From the NCBI GenBank assembly GCA_900546065.1, contig URBK01000010.1:1-64000 (forward strand): DNA of 64,000 nucleotides, read 5' to 3'. The notes under the pieces were generated by a model, which was given only the letters and a program-made list of their open reading frames with translations, was not told the origin of the DNA and searched no databases. The stretch comes from an uncultured Alistipes sp. (GTDB lineage Bacteria; Bacteroidota; Bacteroidia; Bacteroidales; Rikenellaceae). Positions 36,078 to 45,841 of the stretch are shown here, in pieces (position 1 is the stretch's first letter; every line of letters starts with the position of its first letter). Both the position numbers and the translations under genes were made by a program.

Positions 36078-37622
36078 TCACTCCGCCTCTTCACTCTGCC
36101 GCGGCTTGCGCCCCTTGCGGTGCGCCGACGACTCCGCGGCCAGACGCTCGGCACGCTCCCGCTCCTCGCGTTCGCGCTCTGCGCGCTCGGCCTCGGCCTC
36201 CGCGCGCGTCACATCGCACACCTTCGTCAGACCCTCCTCCGCGGCCAGACGCTCCATCAAGGCATAGGCCTCGTCGTAGTCGTTGTGTATCTCGCCGTCG
36301 AGGATGGCGTTCTTGATCGCCTCCTTGATGCGGCCGATCGTACTGCACGGACGCAGAGCGTAGCAGCGCATGATGATATCGCCCGAGACCGGCGGCTGGA
36401 AGTTGCGTACGCGGTCGCGCTCCTCCAGATCGCGCATCTTGCGCCGCACAAGCTCGAAATTGGACATGTACCGCTTCACCTTCGAGTCGATGCCCGACGT
36501 GATGTCGGCCTCGCAGAGCGTCATAAGCGCCTCCACGTCGTCCCCCGCCTCGAACAACAGACGCCGCACGGCCGAGTCGGTCACCATATCCTCCGAGAGG
36601 ATTATGGGCCGCAGGTGCAGGAAGACCATCTTCTGCACGAACTTCATGTGTTCGTTCATCGGCAGCTTCAGACGCCGGAATATCGCCGGCACCATCTTCG
36701 ACCCCACAACCTCGTGCTGGTGGAACGTCCACCCCACACGCTTGTCGTAGGCCTTGGTCAGCGGCTTGGCTATGTCGTGCAGCAGCGCCGCCCACCGCAG
36801 CCACAGGTCGTCGCTGCGGCGCGCAACGTTGTCCAGCACCTTGAGCGTATGCAGGAAGTTGTCCTTATGTGCATGCTGCCCCACGCGATCCACACCGCGC
36901 AGACGGTGCAGCTCGGGGAATATCAGCTCCAGAAGGCCCGTCCGCTCCAGCAGGTCGAAGCCTATCGACGGCACGGGCGAGAGCATTATCTTGTTGATCT
37001 CCGTGATTATACGCTCACCCGAGACGATCTCGATACGGCGGCGGTTGCGCTCGATGGCCTCGAACGTCTCGGCCTCGATGTCGAATCCCAGCTGCGTGGC
37101 GAAGCGCACGGCACGCATCATGCGCAGCGGATCGTCCGAGAAGGTTATGTCGGGGTCGCACGGCGTGCGGATGATGCAGTCCTCAAGATCGTCCATCCCG
37201 TAGAAGGGATCCACCAACTCACCGAACCTCTCTCCGTTGAGCGACCACGCCAGCGCGTTGATGGTAAAGTCGCGCCGCCGCTGGTCGTCCTCCAGCGTAC
37301 CCGCCTCGACGGAGGGTTTGCGCGAGTCGTGGGAATAGGACTCCTTGCGCGCCCCCACGAACTCGACCTCGACGCCGCCGGCACGCACCATGGCCGTCCC
37401 GAAACGGCGGAATACGGCGACGCGCGAATGCACCTCGCGGCCCAGAGCCTCCGCCACGGCGATGCCGTCGCCCACAACCACGACATCCACATCGGTCGAG
37501 GGGCGCCGCAGATAGTAGTCGCGCACGTAGCCCCCCACGACGTATGCCTCGACACCCATGGCGTCGACGATACGCGAGAGGCGGTGGAAGAGGGGTTTGT
37601 CCAGAGGCGAGGAGTTGTTCAT
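36078..37622 (-). CDS. cca: CCA tRNA nucleotidyltransferase / poly(A) polymerase family, HD-domain type
   Basis: The product has 514 residues. The class II nucleotidyltransferase head has GGYVRD (30-35), the metal-binding DVD (44-46), RRDFTINALA and DDPLRMMRAVRFA. An HD domain follows with LHDIAKP and HQHEVVG. The C-terminal 60 residues are a highly charged, probably coiled tail (AEAERAEREREERERAERLAA), an unusual extension. It should add or repair the 3'-CCA end of tRNAs. It lies 31 bases after pdxJ. Confidence 0.9.
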   Translation of the reverse strand: MNNSSPLDKPLFHRLSRIVDAMGVEAYVVGGYVRDYYLRRPSTDVDVVVVGDGIAVAEALGREVHSRVAVFRRFGTAMVRAGGVEVEFVGARKESYSHDSRKPSVEAGTLEDDQRRRDFTINALAWSLNGERFGELVDPFYGMDDLEDCIIRTPCDPDITFSDDPLRMMRAVRFATQLGFDIEAETFEAIERNRRRIEIVSGERIITEINKIMLSPVPSIGFDLLERTGLLELIFPELHRLRGVDRVGQHAHKDNFLHTLKVLDNVARRSDDLWLRWAALLHDIAKPLTKAYDKRVGWTFHQHEVVGSKMVPAIFRRLKLPMNEHMKFVQKMVFLHLRPIILSEDMVTDSAVRRLLFEAGDDVEALMTLCEADITSGIDSKVKRYMSNFELVRRKMRDLEERDRVRNFQPPVSGDIIMRCYALRPCSTIGRIKEAIKNAILDGEIHNDYDEAYALMERLAAEEGLTKVCDVTRAEAEAERAEREREERERAERLAAESSAHRKGRKPRQSEEAE

Positions 37623-37653
37623 CGGCAGCGGCTTGCGTCAAAGGTTTCGAAGG

Positions 37654-38370
37654 TCAGTGCCCCAGACAGCGGCGGTAGAGACGCACCGTATTCTCCATGC
37701 CGTACCACAGGGCGTCGCATATAAGCGCATGGCCTATCGACACCTCGTCGCACCACGGGATGCGCTCGGCAAAGTAGGCCAGATTATCCAGATTGAGGTC
37801 GTGGCCGCCGTTAAGACCCAGACCCGCGCGGCGCGCCGTCTCGGCAGCCTCCACGTATGGGGCGATGGCAGCCTCGCGGTCGGCGCCGTAGCCTGCGGCG
37901 TAGGCCTCAGTATAGAGCTCCACACGCCGCGCCCCGCACGCCGCAGCACCCTCGACCATCTCGCTCACGGGGTTGACGAAGATCGAAGTACGGATGCCCG
38001 CCTCGTTGAAGCGGCCGCAGATATCGGTCAGGAACCCGCGGTTGCGGACCGTATCCCAGCCCGCATTCGAGGTGATGGCGTCTGCGGCGTCCGGCACAAG
38101 CGTAACCTGCGCGGGCACGACCTCCAGCACCAGATCCACGAACGACGGGATCGGGTTGCCCTCGATGTTGAGCTCGGTGGAGATGGCGGCCTTAAGGTCG
38201 CGCACGTCCTGATAACGTATATGTCGGGCATCGGGACGCGGATGCACCGTGATACCCTCGGCACCGAACCGCTCTATGGCCAGAGCGGAACGTACCACGT
38301 CGGGGAGATTGCCGCCGCGCGAGTTGCGCAGAACGGCGATCTTATTGATGTTTACGCTGAGTTTTGTCAT
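37654..38370 (-). CDS. pdxJ: Pyridoxine 5'-phosphate synthase
   Basis: PdxJ makes pyridoxine 5'-phosphate from deoxyxylulose 5-phosphate and 3-amino-2-oxopropyl phosphate. The chosen start [20 protein letters not shown] gives 238 residues. [54 protein letters not shown] and [14 protein letters not shown] are characteristic. The open frame continues upstream into the nadK promoter region without family similarity. It is divergent from nadK. Confidence 0.94.
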   Translation of the reverse strand: MTKLSVNINKIAVLRNSRGGNLPDVVRSALAIERFGAEGITVHPRPDARHIRYQDVRDLKAAISTELNIEGNPIPSFVDLVLEVVPAQVTLVPDAADAITSNAGWDTVRNRGFLTDICGRFNEAGIRTSIFVNPVSEMVEGAAACGARRVELYTEAYAAGYGADREAAIAPYVEAAETARRAGLGLNGGHDLNLDNLAYFAERIPWCDEVSIGHALICDALWYGMENTVRLYRRCLGH

Positions 38371-38462
38371 GGCTCGAAAAAACCTTTTGCGGCTGCCGTC
38401 GCCGACGTCGCCGACGCCCACTCCCTCAAGGAGTATGCCCCGCGCGGCCGGCAGCAAATAAA

Positions 38463-38494
38463 TTTGCTATGCAGCGCCTCATGTGCTATCTTTG
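38463..38494 (+). promoter_or_regulatory. nadK promoter, canonical Bacteroidota type
   Basis: TTTG at 38463-38466, exactly 20 bases, then TATCTTTG at 38487-38494. It supports the nadK start at 38529, because upstream in-frame ATG codons lie inside or before the promoter. Confidence 0.75.
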
Positions 38495-38528
38495 CGGGGT
38501 AAAGTTACTCATTTTTTCCGACGCGAGG

Positions 38529-39404
38529 ATGAAAATCATACTTTTTTCCCGGGACCAGATAGACCACCGTCCGCAGCAGATGGCGCAGGTGTTCCGCGCC
38601 ATCGAACGCAACGGCTTCACTTTCGCCGTAAACGAGGAGTTCGCCCGTATCGTGGCCCACACGCTCGGCCGCGTGATCGACCCCGCCGACATATACCGCG
38701 ACACCACGGGCCCGCAGCCGCGCGAGAGCGTCATGGTATGCTACGGCGGCGACGGAACCCTGCTCGAGGGCATACAGCGCCTGAGCGACAAGTCGATTCC
38801 CGTGGCGGGGATCAACTTCGGGCACCTCGGCTTCCTCACCACGGCCACGCGCGAGGGTGTCGACGCCCTGTTCGACGACATAGCGCGCGGACGCCTGCTC
38901 ACGCAGCCGCGCACGATGCTCCGCATCGATGGTGTGCGCGGCGTCGAAGGACCCCTGCTGGCGCTCAACGAGGTGGCCGTACAGCGTCTCGAGGCCTCGA
39001 TGATAAAGGTCGTGGCGCGCGTCGACTCCCAGATCGTCGCCAACTACAACGGCGACGGCGTCATCGTCGCAACACCCACAGGCTCCACAGCCTACTCGCT
39101 CAGTGCCGGAGGCCCCATACTCTCCCCCACGTGCGCATGTTTCGTCATCTCGCCGCTGGCGCCACACAACTTCGGCATGCGCCCCGTCGTCATCCCCGAT
39201 TCGAGCAGCATAGAGCTGCAGCTCCACTCGCGCCGCGGCCCCGCACAGCTCTCCGTCGACAACCGCACATACCCGCTCGACGACGGCGACAGCATCACCA
39301 TAGCCCGCGCCGAGCAGAGGATTTTATTAGCTGTACCGCACAATATATCATTTTACGAGACGTTACATAGTAAAATGATGTGGGATGTGGACATCCGCAA
39401 TTAG
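38529..39404 (+). CDS. nadK: NAD kinase
   Basis: NadK phosphorylates NAD to NADP. The protein of 291 residues starts MKIILFSRDQIDHRPQQMA. It has the diagnostic GGDGT motif at 73-77, GINFGHLGFLT, NGDGVIVATPTGSTAYSLSA and GGPILSP. The open frame extends further upstream, but the promoter position argues for 38529. uppS follows from its own -7 element. Confidence 0.94.
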   Translation: MKIILFSRDQIDHRPQQMAQVFRAIERNGFTFAVNEEFARIVAHTLGRVIDPADIYRDTTGPQPRESVMVCYGGDGTLLEGIQRLSDKSIPVAGINFGHLGFLTTATREGVDALFDDIARGRLLTQPRTMLRIDGVRGVEGPLLALNEVAVQRLEASMIKVVARVDSQIVANYNGDGVIVATPTGSTAYSLSAGGPILSPTCACFVISPLAPHNFGMRPVVIPDSSSIELQLHSRRGPAQLSVDNRTYPLDDGDSITIARAEQRILLAVPHNISFYETLHSKMMWDVDIRN

Positions 39405-39502
39405 GCGCGCCGACACGCGCCGCGGGGATCGTATGCCCCCGCGCACGGCCGACACTACGGATAAAAAGCCCGACAAAGCTTTCTTTTCCGAGTAAAATTG
39501 TC

Positions 39503-39510
39503 TACATTTG
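39503..39510 (+). promoter_or_regulatory. uppS -7 element, only 8 bases before the start codon
   Basis: TACATTTG matches TAnnTTTG, with TTTC where the -33 TTTG is expected (39480-39483). Transcription from it would give a leader of only a few bases. Confidence 0.5.
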
Positions 39511-39518
39511 CAGGTTAT

Positions 39519-40265
39519 ATGAACCAAACGACTCGAATACCAACGCACGTGGCCATAATAATGGATGGCAACGGCCGCTGGGCCCGCCGTCGCGGCAAGG
39601 AACGCTACGAGGGGCACATAGCCGGTGTGGACGCCCTGCGCGCCACGGTCATAAACGCCTCCGAATACGGCGTCCGCTATCTCACCGTATATGCCTTCTC
39701 GACCGAGAACTGGGGCCGCCCCCAACAGGAGGTCGAGGCCCTCATGCACCTTATATGCAAGGGGGTGGAGATGGAGACCCCCGCCCTCGTAAAGCAGGGC
39801 GTACGCGTGCGCATCCTCGGCGACAAGAGCCGTTTCTCGGGTGAGGTGCTCGAGGCCCTCGACCGCATCGAGAGCCGCACCGCCAACGGCACCCGCATGA
39901 CCCTCATCATAGCCCTCAACTACTCGTCCCGCAGCGAAATAACAGCCGCGGCACGAAATCTGGCACGTATGGCCGCCGCAGGCGAGATCTCCCCAGACGA
40001 CATCACCGAAGAGAGCTTCTCGCAGGCACTCTACACGGCCGGCATCCCCGATCCCGATCTGGTCATACGCACAAGCGGCGAGTACCGTCTGAGCAACTTC
40101 CTCCTCTGGCAGGCATCCTATGCCGAATTCTACTTCACCGACACGCTGTGGCCCGACTTCGACAAGGCCGCCTTCGAGAAGGCCATGCAGGAGTATGCCG
40201 CCCGCGACCGCCGTTACGGACTGGTCAAGCAAGATGAGCAGGAAGAGCAGGACAAACAGCAATAA
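39519..40265 (+). CDS. uppS: Isoprenyl transferase (undecaprenyl diphosphate synthase)
   Basis: UppS builds the C55 lipid carrier for peptidoglycan and other surface polymers. The chosen start gives 248 residues, with HVAIIMDGNGRWARRRGK (catalytic Asp16), YLTVYAFSTENWGRP, RTSGEYRLSNFLLWQ and YAEFYFTDTLWPDF, the five-region cis-prenyltransferase pattern. An upstream TTG at 39498 could start the frame, but it lies before the promoter box. A Gln/Glu-rich tail ends the protein. bamA follows after a repeat-rich gap. Confidence 0.93.
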   Translation: MNQTTRIPTHVAIIMDGNGRWARRRGKERYEGHIAGVDALRATVINASEYGVRYLTVYAFSTENWGRPQQEVEALMHLICKGVEMETPALVKQGVRVRILGDKSRFSGEVLEALDRIESRTANGTRMTLIIALNYSSRSEITAAARNLARMAAAGEISPDDITEESFSQALYTAGIPDPDLVIRTSGEYRLSNFLLWQASYAEFYFTDTLWPDFDKAAFEKAMQEYAARDRRYGLVKQDEQEEQDKQQ

Positions 40266-40267
40266 CC

Positions 40268-40505
40268 GTAACCCCGAGGGCCGATCCGACTGAAGATAAC
40301 GAGAGGGTCAGTCAGAAGATAAAGAGGGGTGTCCGGCTGAAGATAAAAGGGACGGTCCCACTGAGGATAACAAGATAACAAGCTGGGATTCCGGCTGAGA
40401 ATAACAAGATGACAAGCTGGGAATCCGGCTGAAAAAGATAACAAGACGACAAGCGGGGAAATCCGCCCGAAGATGACAAGCGGAACGGCCCGACAGAGAG
40501 AGATA
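40268..40505. repeat. Degenerate tandem repeats of 24-38 bp before bamA
   Basis: Seven or so units share CCGGCTGAAGATAACAAG followed in later units by ATGACAAGCTGGGAAT. Units start near 40279, 40303, 40330, 40354, 40390, 40424 and 40468. Unit length drifts and no unit is exactly conserved. It fills the uppS-bamA gap, so it lies in the probable bamA leader. Confidence 0.65.
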
Positions 40506-40546
40506 ACACTAAACCGATAGGGAAAAAGAAACTTTTTGTTGATTAA

Positions 40547-43168
40547 ATGAGATACGCAGGCAAACAAATCGTTGCGGTCGTAGCGGCGCTCCTCCTCATG
40601 GCGGGCTTCGCTTCGGCCCAGACTCAAGATACGGTTCGCGTCGACAAGACAGACCGCGAAGCAGAGCAGAGCCTCAAGGAGCAGAATGCCGACAAGCAGC
40701 AGCAAGACGAGGATGAGGAGGAGGACGACGGGTCACACTTCGACCGCAACGCTCCGGTCATGAGCGCCGAAGCCGAGCCCCATCTCTACTATATCCGCAA
40801 GGTGAACGTCTACGGCGTCCGCTTCCGCGACAAGAACCTGCTTCTGTCGACGTCGGGCCTCATGCCGGGCGATTCGCTCTATCTGCCCAGCACCTTCATA
40901 TCGGACGCCATAACGCGTCTGTGGAACCAGCGCTACTTCTCCGACGTGGAGATCGGTGCCGAGATCGAGGGCGACAGCATCGACCTCAATGTCTTCCTTC
41001 AGGAGCGGCCGCGCGTGCGCAGCTGGTCTTTCGAGGGCGAGCACATAGGCCGCAGCAAGCAGAAGGACCTTATGGACGAGCTCAAGCTCAAGGCCGGAAC
41101 CGAACTCTCGGACTACGTCATCGACAAGAACGAGAAGCTCATCAAGAAGCACTTCATATCGAAAGGATTCCGCAATGTGGAGGTCTCGACCCGCATCGAG
41201 AACGACTCCATACGTCAGAACATGGTCAACGTCACCTTCCGCATCGACCGCAACGAGAAGGTGCGCGTGGGGAGCATCACCTTCAGCGGCAACACCCAGT
41301 TCAAGGAGCGCCGCCTGCGCCGCACGTTCAAGAAGACCCACCAGAAGAGCATAAACTTCTTCCAGAACACCAAGCTCAACGAGGAGGACTACAAGGAGGA
41401 CAAGAACCTGCTCATCGACTTCTACAACTCGCAGGGCTACCGCAACGCCACGATCCTCTCGGACTCGGTCTACGCGATCAACCCCGAGCGCATAGGCATA
41501 CACATCGACCTCTCGGAGGGTGACAAGTTCTACATCCGCAACATCAAGTGGATCGGCAACTCGATCTACCCCACCGAGGAACTGCAACAGATCTTCGGCG
41601 TCAAGTCCGGCGATACATACGACAAGAAGTCGATGCACAAGCGTCTGGGCATAGGCCGCGAGATGAATCCCGACGGAATGTCAGTGGCAAACCTCTACCA
41701 GAACAACGGTTACCTCATGTCGCAGATCGAGCCTTCGGAGATCGTCGTAGGCAAGGACTCGATCGACCTCGAGATCAAGGTATTCGAGGGCAAGCCCTTC
41801 ACCGTAAACGAGGTGGGCATCTCGGGCAACAACCGCGTCGACGACGAGGTGATCCGCCGCGAGCTCTACGTCTTCCCGGGCGAGTTGTACAACCGCGCGC
41901 TGCTGATGCGTACGCTGCGTATGCTCATGGGCATGGGACACTTCGACGCCGAGCAGCTCCAGCCCGACATACAGCCCGTCTCGAGCGACAAGGTGAACGT
42001 CAACTTCCCGCTCGTGGAGACCGCCAGCGACCAGTTCAACGTCGCCGGAGGTTGGGGATCGGGATCGTTCGTCGGCTCGGTCGGCATCACTCTGAACAAC
42101 CTCTCGACACGAAACCTCTTCAAGAAGGGTACGTGGACCCCATACCCCATGGGACAGAACCAGAAGTTCTCGATCTCGGGACAGACCAACGGTACATACT
42201 ACAAGGCCATCGCCGCCAGCTTCACCGATCCGTGGGTGGGCGGACACAAGCCCAACTCGCTCACCGTATCGGGACACTGGTCGGAGCAGAACAATGCATA
42301 CTACGTATGGCAGTCGGCCACGATGTATTTCCGTTCGTTCGGTCTGGCCGCGGGCCTCGGCAAGCGACTCAAGTGGCCCGACCCCAACTTCTCGCTCTAT
42401 CTCGAGGCGCAATATACGCGTTACAGCCTCAAGAACTGGAACTACTTCATCATGAGCAACGGCGTGGCAAACGAGCTCTCGTTCAAGGTTGCGCTGTCGC
42501 GTTCGACCGTCGACCAGCCGATCTACCCCCGTTCGGGATCGGAGTTCTCGGCCGTGCTCACACTCACGCCCCCATACTCGCTCTGGGACGGCCGCGACTA
42601 CTCGGATTCGAGCATGCCCGACAGAACCCGTTACAAGTGGATCGAGTACCACCGCTGGCAGTTCAACGCCCGCTGGTTCCTCCCCATATCGCGTAACAAC
42701 AAGTTCGTCCTCATGGCCGCCGCCGAGATGGGATTCCTCGGCCACTACAACAAGAACAAGGTCTCGCCCTTCGAGCGTTTCGAGGTCGGAGGCGACGGTA
42801 TGAGCGGATATACGATCTACGGTGTGGACATCATCCGCCTGCGCGGTTACGAGAACGGCGCCCTCGACCCCACAAGCGATTACTCGATAGGCTACAACAA
42901 ATATACTATGGAGCTGCGTTATCCCGTTATATTGAAGGAGTCGTCGCAGATCTACGTACTCGGATTCCTCGAGGGCGGTAACGGTTACAGCTCGTGGAAG
43001 GATTTCTCGCCCTTCAGGATCAAGCGTTCGGCAGGTCTCGGCGTCAGAATTTATCTCCCGATCGTCGGACTGTTGGGTCTGGACTGGGGTTGGGGATTCG
43101 ACGCCCCCGCAGGCTCGACACGCCGCAGCGGAAGCCAGTTCCACTTCACCATGGGTCAAACATTCTGA
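40547..43168 (+). CDS. bamA: Outer membrane protein assembly factor BamA
   Basis: The product has 873 residues with a signal peptide (AALLLMAGFASAQ), an acidic Gln/Asp/Glu-rich linker, then five POTRA domains. Typical strands are VNVYGVRFRDKN, RSWSFEGEHIG, VGSITFSGNTQFKERRL, IRNIKWIGNSIYPTEEL and VNEVGISGNNRVDDEVI. The 16-stranded barrel follows, with the lid-lock-type IRLRGYENG, and the protein ends FHFTMGQTF with the aromatic terminal residue. BamA inserts beta-barrel proteins into the outer membrane. Two Skp-like chaperone genes follow, the usual partner arrangement. Confidence 0.95.
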   Translation: MRYAGKQIVAVVAALLLMAGFASAQTQDTVRVDKTDREAEQSLKEQNADKQQQDEDEEEDDGSHFDRNAPVMSAEAEPHLYYIRKVNVYGVRFRDKNLLLSTSGLMPGDSLYLPSTFISDAITRLWNQRYFSDVEIGAEIEGDSIDLNVFLQERPRVRSWSFEGEHIGRSKQKDLMDELKLKAGTELSDYVIDKNEKLIKKHFISKGFRNVEVSTRIENDSIRQNMVNVTFRIDRNEKVRVGSITFSGNTQFKERRLRRTFKKTHQKSINFFQNTKLNEEDYKEDKNLLIDFYNSQGYRNATILSDSVYAINPERIGIHIDLSEGDKFYIRNIKWIGNSIYPTEELQQIFGVKSGDTYDKKSMHKRLGIGREMNPDGMSVANLYQNNGYLMSQIEPSEIVVGKDSIDLEIKVFEGKPFTVNEVGISGNNRVDDEVIRRELYVFPGELYNRALLMRTLRMLMGMGHFDAEQLQPDIQPVSSDKVNVNFPLVETASDQFNVAGGWGSGSFVGSVGITLNNLSTRNLFKKGTWTPYPMGQNQKFSISGQTNGTYYKAIAASFTDPWVGGHKPNSLTVSGHWSEQNNAYYVWQSATMYFRSFGLAAGLGKRLKWPDPNFSLYLEAQYTRYSLKNWNYFIMSNGVANELSFKVALSRSTVDQPIYPRSGSEFSAVLTLTPPYSLWDGRDYSDSSMPDRTRYKWIEYHRWQFNARWFLPISRNNKFVLMAAAEMGFLGHYNKNKVSPFERFEVGGDGMSGYTIYGVDIIRLRGYENGALDPTSDYSIGYNKYTMELRYPVILKESSQIYVLGFLEGGNGYSSWKDFSPFRIKRSAGLGVRIYLPIVGLLGLDWGWGFDAPAGSTRRSGSQFHFTMGQTF

Positions 43169-43200
43169 CATGATTGGCAGAATATTTGAAAATAAATTCA

Positions 43201-43208
43201 TACATTTG
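43201..43208 (+). promoter_or_regulatory. -7 element upstream of the first Skp/OmpH gene
   Basis: TACATTTG lies 31 bases before the ATG at 43239, so the chaperone genes may be transcribed separately from bamA. Confidence 0.5.
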
Positions 43209-43238
43209 TAAGTTAGTGCCACATAAAACCGAGTTATT

Positions 43239-43802
43239 ATGAAACGATTAACATTGATCTTGGCATTCGCTCTGTCGGCCGTGGGATTCGCCGCCGCACA
43301 GAATACCGCCGTGGTGAACAGCGAAAAGATATTCAAATCGATAGACGCATACAACGAGGCCCTCAAGCAACTCGACCAGATGGCCGAGCAGTACCAGAAG
43401 GATGTAGACGAGAAGTTCAAGGCCGTGGAGGATCTCTACAACGCCTACATGCAGCGCAAGTCGACCCTCTCGCAGGCCTCGCAGCAGGCAAACGAGGAGA
43501 ACATCCTCAAGATGGAGAAGGAGGCCACCGATTTTCAGGAGTCGATCTTCGGCACCGACGGCACGCTCATGAAACGCCGCATCGAGCTTATACAGCCCAT
43601 ACAGAAGCAGGTCTTCGGCGCTATCGAGACCTACGCCAAGCAACACGACATCGACATGGTAGTCGACATCGCGCAGAACGCAACGATGCTCTACTACTCG
43701 CCCGATGTGGACCACACGCAGGATATAATCGACATGCTGAAGGCACCTGCAACGACGGCCCCCGCAACAACGGCGGCTCCCGCAACGGCGGCGCAGCAAT
43801 AA
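43239..43802 (+). CDS. Skp/OmpH family periplasmic chaperone (first copy)
   Basis: The product has 187 residues with a cleavable signal (LAFALSAVGFAAAQ). The mature protein is a long Gln/Lys/Glu-rich alpha-helical arm (LDQMAEQYQKDVDEKFKAV, MEKEATDFQES) flanked by short beta segments (AVVNSEKIF, DMVVDIAQNATMLYYS). This is the Skp fold that carries unfolded outer-membrane proteins to BamA. A Thr/Ala/Pro tail made of PATTA repeats closes it, an unusual low-complexity end. Confidence 0.88.
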   Translation: MKRLTLILAFALSAVGFAAAQNTAVVNSEKIFKSIDAYNEALKQLDQMAEQYQKDVDEKFKAVEDLYNAYMQRKSTLSQASQQANEENILKMEKEATDFQESIFGTDGTLMKRRIELIQPIQKQVFGAIETYAKQHDIDMVVDIAQNATMLYYSPDVDHTQDIIDMLKAPATTAPATTAAPATAAQQ

Positions 43803-43898
43803 CACTGCGACAGCGCGGCAGAAATGCACCATGACGGCGCTGCAACAAGGACGCATGCAACAGAAAACAGAACATAAAATTACACACGTAAGAAAACC

Positions 43899-44411
43899 AT
43901 GAAAAAAGCATTGAAACTAACCCTTGTGGTTGTATGTACGATGATCTCGACATCGCTCTTCGCACAGAAGTTCGGCCGCATCAACTCTCAGGAGATCGTA
44001 ACCAGCATGAACGAGTTCAAGGAGGCGCAGACGCAGATACAGGCCTATGCCAAGGATCTCGACGCGCAGCTTGAGACCATAGGCGTGGAGTTCAACACCA
44101 AACTGCAGGAGTTCCAGCAGAGTGCCGATACGCTCGGCGACGCCATGCGTCAGCTCAAGGAGAAGGAGCTCAACGACCTCCAGACCCGTTATCAGGAGTT
44201 CCAGCAGATGGCAAGCAGCGACATGCAGAAGAAGCAGATGGAGCTTCTGCAGCCCATACAGCAGAAGTGTGTCGATGCCATCAAAGAGGTAGCGCAGGCC
44301 GGAGGCTATATCGTTGTCTTCGACATGGCGACCGGATCGCTCGCATACATCGACGAGGCCGCCACGACGGACATCAGCGCCGAGGTCAAGGCCAAGCTCG
44401 GCATACAGTAA
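43899..44411 (+). CDS. Skp/OmpH family periplasmic chaperone (second copy)
   Basis: The product has 170 residues with a signal peptide (LVVVCTMISTSLFAQ), then the same Skp layout: FGRINSQEIVTSM, a helical arm containing QAYAKDLDAQLETIGVEF and MQKKQMELLQPIQQK, and a final beta segment GYIVVFDMATGSLAYID. It is a tandem paralogue of the gene ending at 43802 but lacks its PATTA tail. A perfect 15-bp hairpin follows. Confidence 0.88.
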   Translation: MKKALKLTLVVVCTMISTSLFAQKFGRINSQEIVTSMNEFKEAQTQIQAYAKDLDAQLETIGVEFNTKLQEFQQSADTLGDAMRQLKEKELNDLQTRYQEFQQMASSDMQKKQMELLQPIQQKCVDAIKEVAQAGGYIVVFDMATGSLAYIDEAATTDISAEVKAKLGIQ

Positions 44412-44474
44412 CGATACGCATTCCCGAGGCCGCGGCCAGCGGCCCCGAAGCATGCCGTCCCGACAGGGGCGGGG

Positions 44475-44515
44475 CGTACGCGGGACACTTCACATGAAGG
44501 AGTGTCCCGCGTACG
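44475..44515 (+). terminator. Terminator after the bamA-skp-skp block
   Basis: CGTACGCGGGACACT pairs perfectly with AGTGTCCCGCGTACG (15 bp, loop of 11). Only TTT follows. Confidence 0.7.
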
Positions 44516-44639
44516 TTTGCATACAGCCACGACCATATACGGCGCACAGCCGCATGCCGAGGCCCATTGGAGAGGCAAAGCCATGGCCGTTCGGCAAAAA
44601 ATCACTATCTTGGGGGCTGCAAAAACTACATTCTTACCT

Positions 44640-45809
44640 ATGATGAACCGAAACCTTCTCCGCGCCGCAGCCGCAATGGCCGTGACACTATTCACATTTT
44701 TCGCACTGCCGGCCGCCGCATCCGAACCCGTACCTCCGGCACAGCTTCCGCGTCTGATCGACTCGGGAACGTTCCCCACGGGACATATTCAGGGCATAGC
44801 CGTCGACACCGAACACCGATACATATACTATTCCTATACGACGATGCTGGTCAAGGCCGACATGCAGGGCCGCGTCGTGGGCACGGTCACGGGACTCGTG
44901 GGACACCTCGGCAGCCTCACCTTCAACGCCGAGGACGGCCGTGTCTACGGCTCGCTCGAATATAAGAACGACGCCATCGGCCGCGGCATCCTCGCCGCGA
45001 GCGGCCACGATGGGGAGATAAACGATGGTTTCTATATCGCCATATTCGATGTCGACCGCATCACCCGCACGGATATGAGTGCCGAGCGTGACGGCGTCAT
45101 GACCGCAGTATTCATAGGCGACATTCTGCGCGACTACACGGCCACCGTCCGGACCGAGCAGGGGGAGCGGCAGCACCGCTTCGGGTGCAGCGGCTTCGAC
45201 GGCATCACATTCGGGCCGCGCTTCGGCCGCACGGGCGGCCGCCGCTATCTGACCCTCAGCTACGGCATCTATGACGACACCACCCGAACAGACAACGACT
45301 ATCAGGTGCTTCTGCAATACGACACGCGCCGCTGGCGCCGCTACGAGGCTCCCCTGAGCCAGAGCGCGATGCACCGCAACGGCCCCGAGCATCCCGACGG
45401 CCGTTACTTCGTCTTCACCGGCAACACGGCCTACGGTGTGCAGAACCTCTGCTATGACGACGCCACCAAACGCTGGTATATGGCCGTCTACTACGGCCAG
45501 AAACCGCAATACCCCAACTATACGCTCTTCGCCGTCGATGCGGCGTCGCGTCCCGTAAAGAGCGCCCTGCGCGGCGTCCCGTATGTCGGGCGCGAGAATG
45601 TGCTGCCGCTGTCGGATACGGGCGTCGAGGACAAGGCTACGGGCATACGCGGCTGGCACTTCCCCTACGGTTCGACAGGCCTCTGCGCCATCGGTGACGG
45701 ATATTTCTACATATCGCACCACTACGTCGAGAACAAACGTCAGGGCAGCAGGATACGCCTCTACCGCTGGACCGGCAGCGCCGAGCACCCCTTCGAGCAG
45801 GTGCGCTGA
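44640..45809 (+). CDS. Exported protein of unknown function, propeller-like
   Basis: The product has 389 residues starting MMNRNLLRAAAAMAVTLFTF, with a signal peptide cleaved after PAAAS. Strands such as HIQGIAVDTEHRYIYYSYTT, GSLTFNAEDGRVYGSLEY and DGYFYISHH look like a beta-propeller. No catalytic motif is recognised and I cannot name the family. TATCTTGG at 44606-44613 is a near match to the -7 box. The ATG pair at 44640/44643 is preferred over the longer open frame, because the signal peptide starts there. Confidence 0.6.
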   Translation: MMNRNLLRAAAAMAVTLFTFFALPAAASEPVPPAQLPRLIDSGTFPTGHIQGIAVDTEHRYIYYSYTTMLVKADMQGRVVGTVTGLVGHLGSLTFNAEDGRVYGSLEYKNDAIGRGILAASGHDGEINDGFYIAIFDVDRITRTDMSAERDGVMTAVFIGDILRDYTATVRTEQGERQHRFGCSGFDGITFGPRFGRTGGRRYLTLSYGIYDDTTRTDNDYQVLLQYDTRRWRRYEAPLSQSAMHRNGPEHPDGRYFVFTGNTAYGVQNLCYDDATKRWYMAVYYGQKPQYPNYTLFAVDAASRPVKSALRGVPYVGRENVLPLSDTGVEDKATGIRGWHFPYGSTGLCAIGDGYFYISHHYVENKRQGSRIRLYRWTGSAEHPFEQVR

Positions 45810-45841
45810 CCTCAACCGTAACATAAGGAATCCTCACCGTC

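Noticed and set aside
35650..40505. Repeat arrays at 35650 and 40268 considered as CRISPR arrays
   Set aside because: Units are degenerate and contiguous with no unique spacers, and no cas genes are present.
41681..43420. Minus-strand open frame of 579 codons opposite bamA
   Set aside because: Shadow of bamA with composition typical of antisense frames. Bacteroidota codon use leaves few stops on the opposite strand.
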